Assembly (NCBI GenBank): GCA_029582165.1
Contig: CM055883.1
Span: forward strand, 23,028,001-23,092,000
Direction of reading: 5' to 3'
DNA: 64,000 nt
DNA from: Portulaca oleracea
Lineage: Eukaryota > Streptophyta > Magnoliopsida > Caryophyllales > Portulacaceae
Positions 20,600 through 48,416 of the stretch are shown here, one piece after another. How positions within the stretch are numbered: the first letter of the stretch is position 1; every line of letters starts with the position of its first letter. The notes below the pieces were generated by a model, which ran no database searches, was not told where the DNA came from, and worked only from the letters and a program-made list of their open reading frames with translations. The position numbers and the translations under genes were made by a program.

Positions 20600-21120
20600 A
20601 ATTTAGATTGTTACTATTTGAAGTTAGATTACTCCGTTCGAATTACACAAAAATCCAATACAGAATTAGACTGCGTTTAAAAAATGACCTAAATAACTTT
20701 TTTAAATACCAAAATTCTCTTTAATTATTCAAGCACATGTATTGCTCACTAGTGTTTATTAAAGCACCCTCAATGGTGAGGATGAGTAAAGCTTGACGAC
20801 AAATCCAAAGCAAGATTGGCTGATTGATGATTCTATAGTGGTAAGGGAGGGTGAGTGTGGATGAAAATTTTGGGGCACACCTGGGTATGTGAGTCTGGGT
20901 GGATAGGGAGAAAAGTGAAAAGAGAGGGAAGATGAGAGAGAAGAAAGAGAAATGAGATTATTAGTTTATTTTTTCTATTTTTTATTTCAACTTTCATTTG
21001 TCTCTTGTGAATTTTAAGTTTGATAGTAATTTTTTAATTTCAACTTTCATTTGTCTCTTGTGAATTTTTAAGTTTGATCGTAATATACTACTCGCCATTG
21101 TAACTTTTAAGTACATGTGA
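20600..21120. other. Non-coding stretch
   Basis: No gene seen. A phrase of about 60 bp with TCAACTTTCATTTGTCTCTT is duplicated at about 20987-21100. Confidence 0.5.
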
Positions 21121-22760
21121 CAGGGCCGCAAGTGCAAGTGCACGAGTACAGTGTAGCACGTCAAGGTCGATCCCACAGGGGCTCAGTCTAGCAACGCAGT
21201 GAACTAGCCATCTACTTGATTGTTAAACTAATTGATTTTTGGGGAATTGGTTACGTTAAGTGAACTAATCTAAGCTAGCAAAACAAGGAAATAGACAAGG
21301 ATTATAATCAAGGGAGAAATTTTTCTATGGATTTGCTTTCCTAACAATGAGTTTGATCTTCAAGCCTAAGTTTTACAATTGTTCTTTCATTCAAATAAAA
21401 AATCGATAATTATATGAATTCTACTGCTCTTACAATGCTTAATATAATTACTTCAATTAACCTAATTAACAACTTTCGCATGTTTTTCAAGTTAATCAAA
21501 GTTGAAGATCTTGAATTATTAATTATCAAAGTGATTTCCTATGTTACTAATCTTTTCTCAAATTTCACAAACTAGGTAGAAAAGTTGGTAGCCAGATTAT
21601 TCTAATTCACCTTTCAGTATTTCTCATATTAATCTCAAATTATAAGTATTCAAGGCCTTAAAAATAATTGTAAACATGAACACAACTTTCTATTAATTTA
21701 AAATAAGAATTCAAGATACCTTTGTGAATAGATAAGAGAGAATTAGCCTCCTCTTTGCTTTTCTCTCTAGAAAATCCTAGTCTACATCTCCTTAGAAGGG
21801 TTGCCATCAATTCTTTTGTCGATGGTAAGACCCAATTTGCTTGTTTTCTACCCCAATTATTAGTTTGATTTTACGTCTACGCAAAGAAAGTTAGTATCTT
21901 CTTTTGTAAGAGTTTTTTTGTACCCTTATTTAGGGTTTTTAGTCTCTTTCTAGAGTTTTTGTTCAGTTGGTGTGGTCTATATATGTTGGATGAAGATTGA
22001 CTTTTACATCGCTATAGCACGGGTTGTGAGGTTCCCTATCAATGGTAAAGATGTAGAGTCATCGAAGAAAGATGCAGAGTTATCGAAGAAATCGGAGCCG
22101 AACGTCAGTAAGATTAGTATTAGTTATTTGGAAGTTGAATTTCGTATCTATATTTTAGATCTACAATTGTTCAATCACGATTTTCATTGTAAGTGTCGTA
22201 TGACTTGCTATTAATTAAAAAGTTATGTTTGGTTTAAAAAAAATTAAAAAAAAATAAGAATTCAAGAACAAACTATGAAAATCCAAATCGAACACCATTG
22301 TTTCGGTTTACAAATCTCTAGAAAATAAAATCTACTCATTAATGATTATTGAAAACATAATTAAAATTCTAAACATGATAATCAAACCTCAAAACACAAG
22401 AAGATGAATTAAGGTTGAGTAATCTTCAAGAATTCCACTTGAGTCTTTCAATCTTTGTGAAAATTCCTTCAAAATCGCGTCAATCTTCTTCTTTAATCTT
22501 CAATCTTTTGTTTCTTTGATTTGACATGGATGGATGGATGATGGTGAAGATGGAGATGGAGATGGAGGATGGATGGATGAGTTTCCAATAGTTTTTCAAG
22601 CTTAAAACCGCATAAAAACTCAATTCCAACTCTTAAAACCGTCAAATTCCGCAAACCACACAAAATGGGCTGAAAAAGGGGCCACAACAGACCGAAGTGG
22701 ACACCAGGGACAACATGGAGTAGCCTCTGTCCAACATTTTTAAGCTCCAAAATTCTTGAA
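21121..22760 (-). repeat. LTR-like segment carrying a retroposon
   Basis: Begins with GGGCCGCAAGTGCAAGTGCACGAG and TCGATCCCACAGGGG, the same 3'-end style as the Athila-type LTRs here, so it is probably a minus-strand LTR. It is interrupted by a poly-A retroposon at 21717-22251. The continuation (22268 onward) holds no coding region. The upper boundary is uncertain. Confidence 0.45.
21717..22251 (+). mobile_element. Poly-A retroposon with 16-bp TSD
   Basis: 535 bp flanked by a perfect 16-bp direct repeat AAATAAGAATTCAAGA (21701-21716 and 22252-22267) and ending in an A-rich tail. These are signs of LINE-machinery insertion. It starts near a pyrimidine-rich GCCTCCTCTTTGCTTTTCTC region like a LINE 5' leader. 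An 80-residue frame (21972-22214) has no domain I recognise. It could be an internally deleted LINE, a SINE-like element or a retroposed transcript. Confidence 0.7.
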
Positions 22761-22979
22761 ATTTTGACCACGGTTTGCTTGTCCATGGAGAGGTTCGTGG
22801 TGTACTTGCTTTCACAAAAAATTGAGGGAATGATGGTGTTTTGGCCTCAAAACCTACAAATTTGCATCAAAAACACCACCACCAAGTGTAATATGAAAAT
22901 GGGGATGCAAATCAACACTTCTAATCAAAATAATCCTCAATCCACTATCGAAATTCCCTAAAATTCTAGGTAAAATATG

Positions 22980-23470
22980 TACTCTCAACACCTGATTACT
23001 TGACCAAGGACCCACCCGACCCAAAAATTTGCGGGTCAAGGTCCGCTTTTGTAAGGTCAACTTGACCTGAATGTTTTAGGGTCGGAGCCTAGTTAAGGTC
23101 GGGTCTAGGTTAGAGGTGTCTTGACCAGACATGACTCGATGACCTGACGATGTCAACCAAGTTATATATGTTACATTCAAAATATTTTCATAAAAGAAAA
23201 TTCATAGGGCATGACCCACCCGACTATTGAACATGTTTAATATAAGAATAAATTATATATTAAAAGCTTATTCTAAGTTTTTGGGTCAAATGACTCGTTA
23301 ACCCAACCTATGAGGATGTGATTTGACGGGTCAGGGTTTGTATTGGGGGTGTTCAGGCAAGTCAGTTGTGGTCGGGTCGAGGAGTTGGTTACTTCTTACC
23401 CAATGACTTACACGAGATCTGACATGACCCGATTTTTGAACATATCTACTTTTAAATTGCCATTAAATTT
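22980..23470. repeat. GGGTC/GACCC-rich repeat segment
   Basis: Many degenerate words of GACCC, GGGTC, TTGACC and CGGGTCGAGG on both strands, similar in style to the ends of the hAT element at 457-1315. Possibly a related or nested hAT-type element; no clear ends or duplication found. Confidence 0.35.
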
Positions 23471-23571
23471 GTGAAAAATATAATGTTAACCTTCACAAAC
23501 TTATATTACTAGGTCAAAATGACATATTTGATATTTTTAATGAGTTCAATGACGTTTATATGCGAAAAAAA

Positions 23572-23947
23572 TTGGAAAATTGGAAAAAAATAATCCAAAC
23601 TTTGGGGGTATTGGAAAAAAATAATATGAACTTAGAACTATGGATAAGCTGAACTTTAACCTTTATTAATTTTAACATCCACCACCTAGTCAAACTCGTC
23701 TGAAAAGTGACGCGATGGTGGCGATATTATACGTGAAACTTTTTACAGGTGAAAAACAAGTTAAAAGTATGTTCCGCGTGTAATATGGTCACCACCACGT
23801 CATTTTTCACATGAGTTTAACTAGGTGGTGGATATTAAAAATAATATGGGTTAAAGTTCAGCCCATCTATGACAAAGTTGTAAGTAAGTTAATATTAATT
23901 TTTTTCCAGTAACTCCAAATTATGGATTATTTTTTCCAATTTCCCAA
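23572..23947. mobile_element. Foldback MITE, related to 20183-20591
   Basis: About 376 bp with terminal inverted repeats TTGGAAAATTGGAAAAA and, from the right, TTGGGAAATTGGAAAAA. Near the left end it shares AACTTTGGGGGTATTG with the 20183-20591 element. Flanks are A-rich, so the target duplication cannot be measured. It ends about 220 bp before the kinase start codon. Confidence 0.6.
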
Positions 23948-24106
23948 AAAAACTTACGATAACAATTTTGATCTCTTGAGAAATTTAATTACAAAATTTA
24001 ATCCAAGCACTCCGACTGTGATTGGTGTTGGGAGAGAGGGGAAAAAAATTCCCTCGCAGAAAAGAAAGAAAGAAACAAGGAGATTTCACCAAATTTGTTC
24101 CGCTGA

Positions 24107-40079
<15,973 letters not shown>

Positions 40080-40528
40080 GCTCGAGTGTCCAGAAAAACT
40101 TCTCAGGTGATGCTGTACTTGGATGAATGTCAGAGCTGAAGGAGGGTTGTTCTCGTTCTCCTTCAGTTGTACACCTGCGCTATTTGTTAATACATTGTTG
40201 ATTCTGAATACACGTATGCTTTGGTTGCTGTCCATTCATTTTACATTTTCATGAAACTAATGATTCAATCGAAGGTGGTTGCGCCAACATAAGTCTTTTA
40301 TTTTCATGCCTTTTCGTACTTTTTGGAAAATTGGATTACAATAATGCCTCCTTTGGCCAGTGGGTAATAATAATCTTTACTTTGGAAATTTACCGCGGTG
40401 AGCCCTACTTTGCATCCATTGGATAATTGTAAGTCACTGCTGAGTTGATGCAAAGTAACTTGGTGGTTTGCTGATGTAGCAATGGGGCAAGATTTTTTTT
40501 GTCCAACAGTCCAAAGTATAGAGTACAG

Positions 40529-40532
<4 letters not shown>

Positions 40533-40582
<50 letters not shown>
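40533..40582. repeat. (TA)n microsatellite
   Basis: About 50 bp of alternating TA, between arms of the foldback region downstream of the kinase gene. Confidence 0.95.
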
Positions 40583-40583
<1 letters not shown>

Positions 40584-40584
40584 G

Positions 40585-41060
40585 AAAAATTAGATTATAA
40601 TAATCCTTACTTTCAATTTGTATTCTGATGGTCCAAAAAATAAAATAAAATTGGACTGTAGTGGGACATTATCGTGAGCTTACCCTAAATATCATTGATT
40701 TTGTGTTGCATTTGATTCAAAACTCAATATAACACTTTACCGCGATTTTTAATGAATTTACGACATTTCTCCCAATTTATTTCAATTTTTTTACGATTCT
40801 TTATGATTTTTTCAGTTTTATTTCTTTTAAAAATCATAATAATTGCTTGGAGCCTCAAATAAATAATTTAAAAAATGTTTTAGTAATTACACTTCATTAC
40901 CTTTTTGGGGCACGAACGTAAAAAAACAAAAACAGTATGGTGTAGGAATGAAAAAAATAAAAAGAATGTGGAGGTTTATTTGGAACCATTATAATCCAAT
41001 TTTTTTTTGGACCACCAGAATACAAACCGAAAGTAGGAATTATTGCTGTCTAATTTGTAA
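40585..41060. mobile_element. Foldback element downstream of SRPK
   Basis: The left arm (40585-40660, with ATTCTGATGGTCCAAAAAA) pairs with the right arm (about 40980-41060, TTTTTTGGACCACCAGAAT and then AAAGTAGGAATTATTG). A second, outer pair of GGATTATAATAATCC words (about 40333 and 41073) suggests nesting or a larger element 40320-41090. No target duplication fixed. Confidence 0.55.
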
Positions 41061-41229
41061 AGTTTGGGATTATTATAATCCAATACTGGAAACAGGTGAG
41101 AAACCAAATCCGAACCGACAAAAGAAGACAACTTCAAAAATTCGGTGCAGTGAACCGTAAAAACCGGATGCTAAACGGCGCGATTCTGATTCGGATTATT
41201 CACACCGGTGGTGAATCTACCACTTCATT

Positions 41230-42335
41230 ATCCATAGAAAATGGATAGCTTCATTGCCTGGAATGTAGGAGGACTTAATGCCTTAGGAAGCAGGATGATG
41301 TGCGACATTATCTTGTTTTGAATAACTATGAATTGGTGGGACTCTTGGAAACAAAGGTATGAATAAATATGAATTGGTGTGATCATATTAAGGAATCTAT
41401 TGGTAGGAATTGGGAGCTTATTCATAATGCTAATGTATCTCAAAGGAGTAGAATTTGAGTTTTGTGGAAGAAGGACAAGATTTTTGTTCACCTTTTGTGA
41501 GACATCATCAATATATCCACAGTAGAGTTGATGTGATCCTGTTTCTTTTTTGGTTACATTCATTTATGAAGATAATGATTTGACTTTCAGGAAGGACTTA
41601 TGAGCTGCTGTATCTTCTATGGTATCCTATATATCTGAACCTTGGATTTTGGCTGGAGATTTCAATCATATGCTAGATTTTAATGACAGCAGGGGAGGGA
41701 ATGACATTACAATTAAGGAGGTGATTGATTTCCAAACTTTCTCGAGGGAGTCCCATATATGTGAAGTGAAACATTCTGGCTTGAGATACCCTTGGCATAA
41801 CAAGAGGGTCTTTTCTTGTATTGATTGGGTACTAGCTAATTCTAACTTCTTCATGGCTTTCAACGAGGTCTTTTATTCAGTATGGGTGACATGAATATCT
41901 AAAATTCTAATCATTCCCCCCTTCATATCCAACTCTTCAGTCCTACTTTTAGGCCTCAGAGGTGGTTCTAATTTTGCAATATGTGGGCTGATAATGAATT
42001 ATTCTTGTCTATTGTTCGGGATGGTTTGAAAAGGTTAGATATCACGGGGCCTGGCATGTTCATTATGGTCTAGAAGTTGAAAGCTCTTAAGAGACCTTTA
42101 TTCGTACTACTTATGGTTAAATATACTCATATTTTCCAGATGGCTCAGAATGATTTTGCGGAGCTTACTGATATTTAGATGAGAGATGAAACCTTAGAGT
42201 GGTAGGCGACTCAGAATGATTTTGTGAAGCTTACTAATATTCAGATGAGAGATGAACCCTAGAACAATTTGAGTGAGAATCTGTAGATGGAAAGAAGTAT
42301 TTTGAATCTCTAGATGCAACCTATGTTGTGAGAAA
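41230..42335 (+). pseudogene. LINE endonuclease part (interrupted LINE)
   Basis: Plus-strand frames: MDSFIAWNVGGLNALGSRMM at 41240, then LVGLLETK-like text, then 41619-41894 with EPWILAGDFNHMLDFNDSRG and WHNKRVFSCIDWVLANSNFF. These are the endonuclease-domain blocks of plant L1-type LINEs (GDFN, IDWVL). Several stops. The rest of the LINE continues at 49334, after the gypsy insertion. Confidence 0.75.
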
Positions 42336-42339
42336 AGGA

Positions 42340-42640
42340 CTGGTCACCAAACCGGTTGACCCAGTAGGTCAATGGTTCAACTGGTCGGATCGGTTTGGTC
42401 GGATTAGACCGGTTGACCCGGGTGACGGTTGAACTGGTCAAAATCGGCATGAACCGATCACGAATTAAAAAAAATTTCATATACTTCAAGTATAATTAAG
42501 TTACCAAACTAATTAAACCGGCATGAACCGGTCAAAATCAGATTGAACCGATCAAAAATTGGATTGAACCGACAAAAAAATAGATTGAGCTGGCCAAAAA
42601 TCGGATTGAACCGGTCAAAAACTGGTTTTTTTTTTAAAAA
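42340..42640. repeat. AACCGGTC-word minisatellite
   Basis: Roughly 24-bp diverged units around TTGAACCGGTCAAAAATCGG and variants such as GAACCGATCAAAAATTGG, about ten copies, with a T-run at the end. It lies between the LINE and the gypsy-derived sequence. Confidence 0.75.
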
Positions 42641-42654
42641 TTAAATTACCAAAA

Positions 42655-42865
42655 TTCCGATGGTTGAGGTCCATCTCAATCCACTGTGTTTGCTGAGACA
42701 TCAAGGCAGTCAGGGAGGACGTTCTTTCCTAAAAACCATAGCAGTTCTAGTGCATATTGGGATTTAGCTGGGAATTCAGGAGGGATCAAGTCACTCATCC
42801 AGCAAGCCTGAGTTAGCAGGTGAATGCAGGTCCTAGGGAAATTTTGAAGCACTGAAAGGGAGGAA
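42655..42865 (+). pseudogene. Extra copy of the gypsy 3' internal end
   Basis: Matches 48210-48416, the end of the gypsy internal region with its polypurine tract GGGAGGAA, and stands directly before the left LTR. A 5' LTR should not be preceded by its own internal 3' end, so this points to a tandem or recombined arrangement. Confidence 0.75.
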
Positions 42866-43901
42866 TGTGATCACCCAGGGAGCCTGTGCATGAAGGCAGG
42901 TTTGGCATTAGAACCAAAGTTCAATTCATGCAATTGAACCTTGGCAGAACCCCAACCTATGAAATCAGGGTTCATGTTATTTCAAGGTCTGAATAAGTAG
43001 TGGTTCCAGGCAATTACATTTAGTGGATTCTATGTATTCCTTTGTGTATCAAGTACCTGTATCGAGGAGTGCATATTACTGAAGATCTCAGACATTTTCT
43101 ATGGCAGCAACACAATCCTGGGATAGCAAATATCCAAGCAGCTGGGACAGTCTTGGAATTCCTGGTTTTATTAAGGTCATTTGGCAGTTTACTCTTTAGT
43201 GATCGAGTTACCTCAGTGAATTCTATTACTACCAGCACTTAGCAGCAATTAGAGTTAATTACCAGCAAATGGAAGCATGGCTAAGGCTCGAAGAAGCAGC
43301 TGTTGGCCTAACCAGAAGCAGCCAACAACCTTTTGTTTATTTTGCTGTTTCTGTTGTTGTAAGCTGATGTAATTAAATGTATGATTAGCCTTAAGCAGCT
43401 CACTTATGTTTGTAATCCAGTTTAGGAGTAGATTAGAGGTTCCCTCTCCTTTAGGAAACCTCATTTACTCGAGGTACAACCAGTTGCTTAAAGCAGCATA
43501 TATAAGCCAGCTCTTGTAATTGCAATTCATTATGTGTGAGTTTATGAAATCAGTAGAGCTTGCCTGTTTGTTTGTGAGTGTTCTAACAACTGTCGTTCAT
43601 TTCTACTTGTCTGTAACTAAGCTGTGGCAGGCTTGGAAGGTGATAGTAAAGCTTGATTGCATTAGAAGTGGTGTGGCATGTATCTTCTGGTGTGATTGAG
43701 TACTGCCCTTGTGTATTCTTGCTGTGGTGTGACCTATATCGGCTAGGATCAGAAGTTTTCTATCTTTCCTTGTTTGTTTTTCGTTCCTTGATGCTTTTCC
43801 ATCCCTAGGGAAAGCTTAAGTAGAGTAAACCAGGTCAGGATGCCTATTGGTGTTTGTCTAGATCAGTACACTCTGATTCTATTTGATCTGCACATACATC
43901 A
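42866..43901 (+). repeat. Left LTR of chromovirus-like element
   Basis: About 1036 bp, starting TGTGATCACC after GGGAGGAA and ending CATACATCA. Homologous to 48417-49333. Confidence 0.85.
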
Positions 43902-43905
43902 GCTT

Positions 43906-43917
43906 TGGTATCAGAGC
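43906..43917 (+). other. Primer binding site, tRNA-iMet type
   Basis: TGGTATCAGAGC four bases after the LTR end. Confidence 0.85.
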
Positions 43918-43929
43918 TGTGTGACTTTC

Positions 43930-45206
43930 TTGGTGAGCTTCTTGCTGAAAGAAAGGACGTCTACTAGTAGGGCTGTCGAGGAGGTGGCCGAGCAAGCTTT
44001 ATGGGAAAAAGTTGAACCGGAAAGACAAGTCCAATACCTGAATGACCAGCTCAAGCACTATCTCTATCTGAAGAAGAGCACTCTGAAAGGAGACATTAAG
44101 TATGAAGAGTAGAGTTCTTCTTTCAGAAATCCCTTTGCTGAAGGGGAGGGCTTCTCTAGGAGAACTAAAGTCTGGTCCAGGCAGAAGAAGGCTGGAATGG
44201 ATGACAAATTAGATTTCAAGGTGAATATTCCTGACTTTGAGGGTCAGTTGGATACTGAAGTATTCTTGGATTGGCTTTAAACTGTGGAGAGAGTCTTCGA
44301 TTTGAAAGAGGTCAATGATGAGATGAAGTTGAAGCTTATTGCTCTCAAGCTGAAGAAGCATGCATCAATTTGGTGGAATAACATGCAGAAAAGGAGAGTA
44401 GAGAAGGGAAAGGGGAAGGTGAGAACTTGGGAAAAGATGAGGAAGAAGCTGGTGGCTAAATTCTTACCTGAAAATTACCTCAGAGGGAATTATAACAAGC
44501 TACAACAACTAGTGCAAGGTAGTAAGTTTGTAGAAGAGTACTCTAAGGAGTTTGAGCATCTATTGTGGAGGTGTGATCTCAAAGAGAATGAAACCCAGGT
44601 GTTGGTGAGGTTTTTGGCAGGTCTGAATGAAGGCATAAGGAATGTGGCGGAACTGCATCCTTATTCTACTTTGGATGAGCTCAGTTCCTTGGCTCATAAA
44701 GTAGAATTGCAAATGAGGTCTAAAGGAAGGAGTCTTCTGTAAGAGCACCATACAAGCCTCAATCTAAACCCTTTACCAATCCCAGAACCTACCCTACAGC
44801 CCCAAGAACCCCATATACCCCCATATACCCTATAAAACAACCTACTCCCCCACAAAAACAACCTACAACCCTTCAAAAAGCCCCAAACCCTATCCCTATT
44901 GATAATAAAAGGTGTTTCAGGTGCCAAGGACTAGGGCATATAGCCTCTGAATGTCCCAACAAGAGGATAGTGACCTTAGTAGATTATCAAGTGTCATGGT
45001 TTGCTGAGCCAAAAGTTGAGGAGGAAGAGGAGGTGCATGAGGAGGGAGAAATGCTTGATCTTGTGTATGATGAAGTGGGAGAAGGTCCTGATGAGGGAGA
45101 ACTACTGGTGATTGGGAGGGTCCTTAGTAGTTCCTCTTTGGAGACAGGACATGAGCAGAGAGAAGCTTTGTTTCATACTAGATGCACTGTGAAAGGCAAG
45201 GTCTAA
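43930..45206 (+). pseudogene. gag of chromovirus-like element
   Basis: Frames show VNIPDFEGQLDTEVFLDWL, then (44284-44742) LIALKLKKHASIWWNNMQ, RTWEKMRKKLVAKFLPENY and YSKEFEHLLWRCDL, the standard retrotransposon gag domain. The zinc knuckle CFRCQGLGHIASEC at 44913-44954 keeps all CCHC residues. Internal stops at about 44278 and 44740. Confidence 0.85.
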
Positions 45207-45530
45207 TCAGTGATTGTAGATGGAGGAAGTTGTACTAATGCAGCCTCACAGGAGATGGCGGAGAAGCTGCAGTTGGCTACTACACCCCATCCAGCACCCT
45301 ATTCTATTCAGTGGTTGAAGTCTAGCATAGGCATCCCCATTACTGAAAGGTGTTAGGTGAGTTTCTCAATAGGCAAATCATATCATGATTCTGTTTAGAG
45401 TGATGTTTTGCCTATGGATGCATGTCATTTGTTGATGGGAAGGCCATGGAAGGGCCAATACATATACTTTGCCGGTGAATCACAAGAAAATAACCTTAAA
45501 CCCCACTCAAACAAACCTAGCCCACAAAAA
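45206..45530 (+). pseudogene. Protease region of chromovirus-like element
   Basis: VIVDGGSCTNAASQEMAEKL near 45211 is the plant-gypsy protease active-site block, with DGG where DSG is more usual. VLPMDACHLLMGRPW follows near 45405. Stop codons at about 45205, 45354 and 45397 interrupt it. Confidence 0.8.
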
Positions 45531-45562
45531 ATCTGTACATTGAGCCTACCCTTGATCTTTTA

Positions 45563-46530
45563 TTGGCTACGGAGCATCATGAGTTCAGTGCTAGTAAAGA
45601 TCTTATCCTACTTACCCCTGATGAACCACAAACCGCACAAAATAACCACCCTTTACTTATCCCACTCCTGGAAGAGTATGCATTTTTGTTTCCTGATGAA
45701 ATGCTCCCAGGATTGCTCCCCAAGAGAGATATCCAACACAAGATTGATCTAGTTCCAGGACCAGTCTTACCCATTAAACCTGCTTCTAGGATGACTCCAG
45801 CTGAAACTGCAGAAATCCAAAGGAAGTGGATGATCTTCTTAGCAAGGGAATGATCAGGGAGAACCTCAACCCATGTGCAGTACCAGCTCTATTGGTTCCT
45901 AAGAAAGATGGCAGTTAGAGAATGTGCTTAGACTATAGAGAAATCAACAAGATCACCATCAAGTACATGTTTCCTATACCTAGGCTTGAGGATCTTCTTG
46001 ATGAGCTCTATGGGTCTCAGGTGTTTTCAAAGATTGATATAAGAAGTGGCTATTATCAGATTAGAATATATGAAGGAGATGAATGGAAAACAACCTTTAA
46101 AACAAAAGGAGGTCTCTTTGAATGACTTGTGATGCCTTTTGGCTTAACCAATGTCCCTTCTACATTCATGAGACTTATGAATCAGGTAATGAAACCTTTG
46201 ATTGACAGTTGTGTGGTGGTTTATTTTGATGATATCTTGGTATATAGTAACACAGAAGTGGAGCATCAACAGTATCTGAAGCAAGTGATGGAGATTCTCT
46301 CTAAGGAGAAACTATATGGTAATCTCAAGAAGTGTCAGCTCTTCACCCTCCAAGTTGTTTTTCTTGGATACATAGTGTTAGCAGATGGCATCAAAGATGA
46401 TCAAGAGAAGGTTAAAGCCATCCAAGAGTGGCCAATACCTTGTTTTATTCATCAATTTAGGAGCTTCCATGGTTTGGCTTCTTTTTATAGAAGAGTTGTG
46501 AGAAATTTCAACACCCTTACCAATGTCTGA
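45563..46530 (+). pseudogene. Reverse transcriptase of chromovirus-like element
   Basis: Blocks in order: LLPKRDIQHKIDLVPG (45563-45853), [53 protein letters not shown], the catalytic YFDDILVYS (46222-46248) and FLGYIV. Both catalytic Asp regions are present, but a TGA at about 46124 and a frame break near 45850 disrupt the enzyme. Confidence 0.9.
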
Positions 46531-46589
46531 ATTGATCAAAGGCAGGTCCTTTCACTGGACTCCTGCAGCACAGAAAGCCTTTGAACAAG

Positions 46590-46995
46590 TCAAAGAAAAG
46601 CTTACAACAACACTTGTTCTTGTTTTGCCAAGCCTTTCTAAAGTCTTTGAAGTTGAGTGTGATACCTAAGGTGTTAGCATAGGAGTTATCCTGTCACTAG
46701 ATGGCAGACCTATAGCATATTTCAGTGAGAAATTGAATGAAGCAAAGAGGAAGTATAACACTTATGATAAGGAGTTCTATGCCATTATTAGAGCTCTTGA
46801 ACATTGGAGGCATTATCTTGTTGGAGGTGAATTTATTTTACACATTCATCATGAAGCTGTAAAGTTTATTCAAGGGCAACATAAACTCAATCCAAGGCAT
46901 GCTAAATGGGTAGAGTTTATGCAGTCTTTTCAGTTCATGATCCACCACAAGTCAGGCAACATGAACAAGGGAGCAGATGCCCTTTCCAGAAGATT
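46590..46995 (+). pseudogene. RNase H of chromovirus-like element
   Basis: VFEVECDT-GVSIGVIL, RPIAYFSEKLNEAKRKYNTY, YAIIRALEHWRHYLVGGEF and HHKSGNMNKGADALSRR, the Ty3-gypsy RNase H blocks (ECD for the usual VxxDAS). A stop lies at about 46667. Confidence 0.85.
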
Positions 46996-46999
46996 TTTC

Positions 47000-48247
47000 T
47001 TACTACATATCCTAGATTTCATAATCCTAGGATTTGAGCAGCTGAAGGTCCTTTATTCTGATGATGATGACTTTAAAGAGAAGTTTCAAGCTTGTCCACA
47101 GCATCCTCAGGGTTTGTATCACACAAATAAGGGATTTTTATTTAAAGGCAACATATTATGTGTTCCTAAAAGCAGTATTAGAGAGTTATTGATCTTAGAA
47201 GTTCATGGAGGAGGTTTAGCAGATCATTTTGGCATTGAGAAGACACTTATTATGCTGAAAGAGCACTTCTTTTGGCCAAAGATGGGGAAAGATGTAGAGC
47301 ATCTTCTCAAGAGGTACAATATCTGTCAATTATCCAAGAGTTATAGCCTACCTCAAGGGCTATGTACCCCTCTACTAGTTCCTAAAGGCCCTTGGGAAGA
47401 TGTCAATCTTGATTTTATTGTGGGACTACCTAGAACTCAGAGAGTTAAGGACTCTATCATGGTTGTTGTTGATAGATTCTCAAAAATGGCACATTTCATT
47501 CCTTGCAATACTACTTTTGATGCTGTGAAATTTGCTGGTTTATACTTTCAAGAAGTAGTCAGATTGCATGGAATTCCTAGGTCTATGGTTTCAGACAGGG
47601 ATACCAAATTTTTGAGCCATTTCTGGGTTACTCTATGGAAGAAGATGGGAACTTAACTCAAATTTAGCACCACCTGCCATCCCCAGATAGATGGGAAAAC
47701 TGAAGTCACCAACAGGACCTTAGGTGCACTCTTGAGAGGTTTGGGGAGCATAAATAAAGGCAGTTGGGATTCTATGCTTCCCCAAGCAGAGTTTGCATTC
47801 AATAGGGCCCCAAGTAAGGCTATTGGATACTCACCCTTCCAGGTAGTGTATGGTTTGAATCCAATTACACCTATGGATTTAGTCCCTCAAGCTACACAAG
47901 TCAAGTTAAGTTATGAAGTTGAAACTAGGGTTAAGCAAATCAAGGAGTTCAATCAACAAGTACAGTAGCAAATAGAAAGGCATAATGAGAAGATAGCAGT
48001 GACAGCAAATCAGAAAAAAATGAGAGTTGTGTTTGTTCCAGGTGACTTAGTATGGGTACACCTCAGGAAGGAAAAATTTCCTAGCAAGAGGAAAGGAAAG
48101 CTTGTGTCTAGGGCAGATGCTCCATTTGAAGTGCTTGAACAAGTGAGTGAAAATATATATAAACTTGACTTATCTGAAGATTATAGAGGCAATGCAACCT
48201 TCAATGTTGCAGACCTCATGTCCATCTCAGTCCACATTGTTAGCTAA
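47000..48247 (+). pseudogene. Integrase of chromovirus-like element
   Basis: Zinc-binding part HGGGLADHFGIEKT and RYNICQLSKS (first Cys of the usual CxxC pair replaced by Tyr), catalytic core with LDFIVGLPR, VSDRDTKFLSHFW and GKTEVTNRTL (the three acidic residues are present), and the C-terminal GDLVWVHLRKEKFPSKRKGK block ending ATFNVADL. Stops at about 47654 and 47966 break it. Confidence 0.9.
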
Positions 48248-48416
48248 GACAGCAAGATAGTCAAGGAGGACTTTCTTTCCTGAAAATCACAGCAGGTCCA
48301 GTGCATATTGGGATCTAGTTGGGAACTCAGGAGGGATCAAGTCCCTCATCCAGCAAGCCTGAGACAGCAAGTGAATGCAGGTCCTAGGGAAATTTTGAAG
48401 CATTGAAAGGGAGGAA

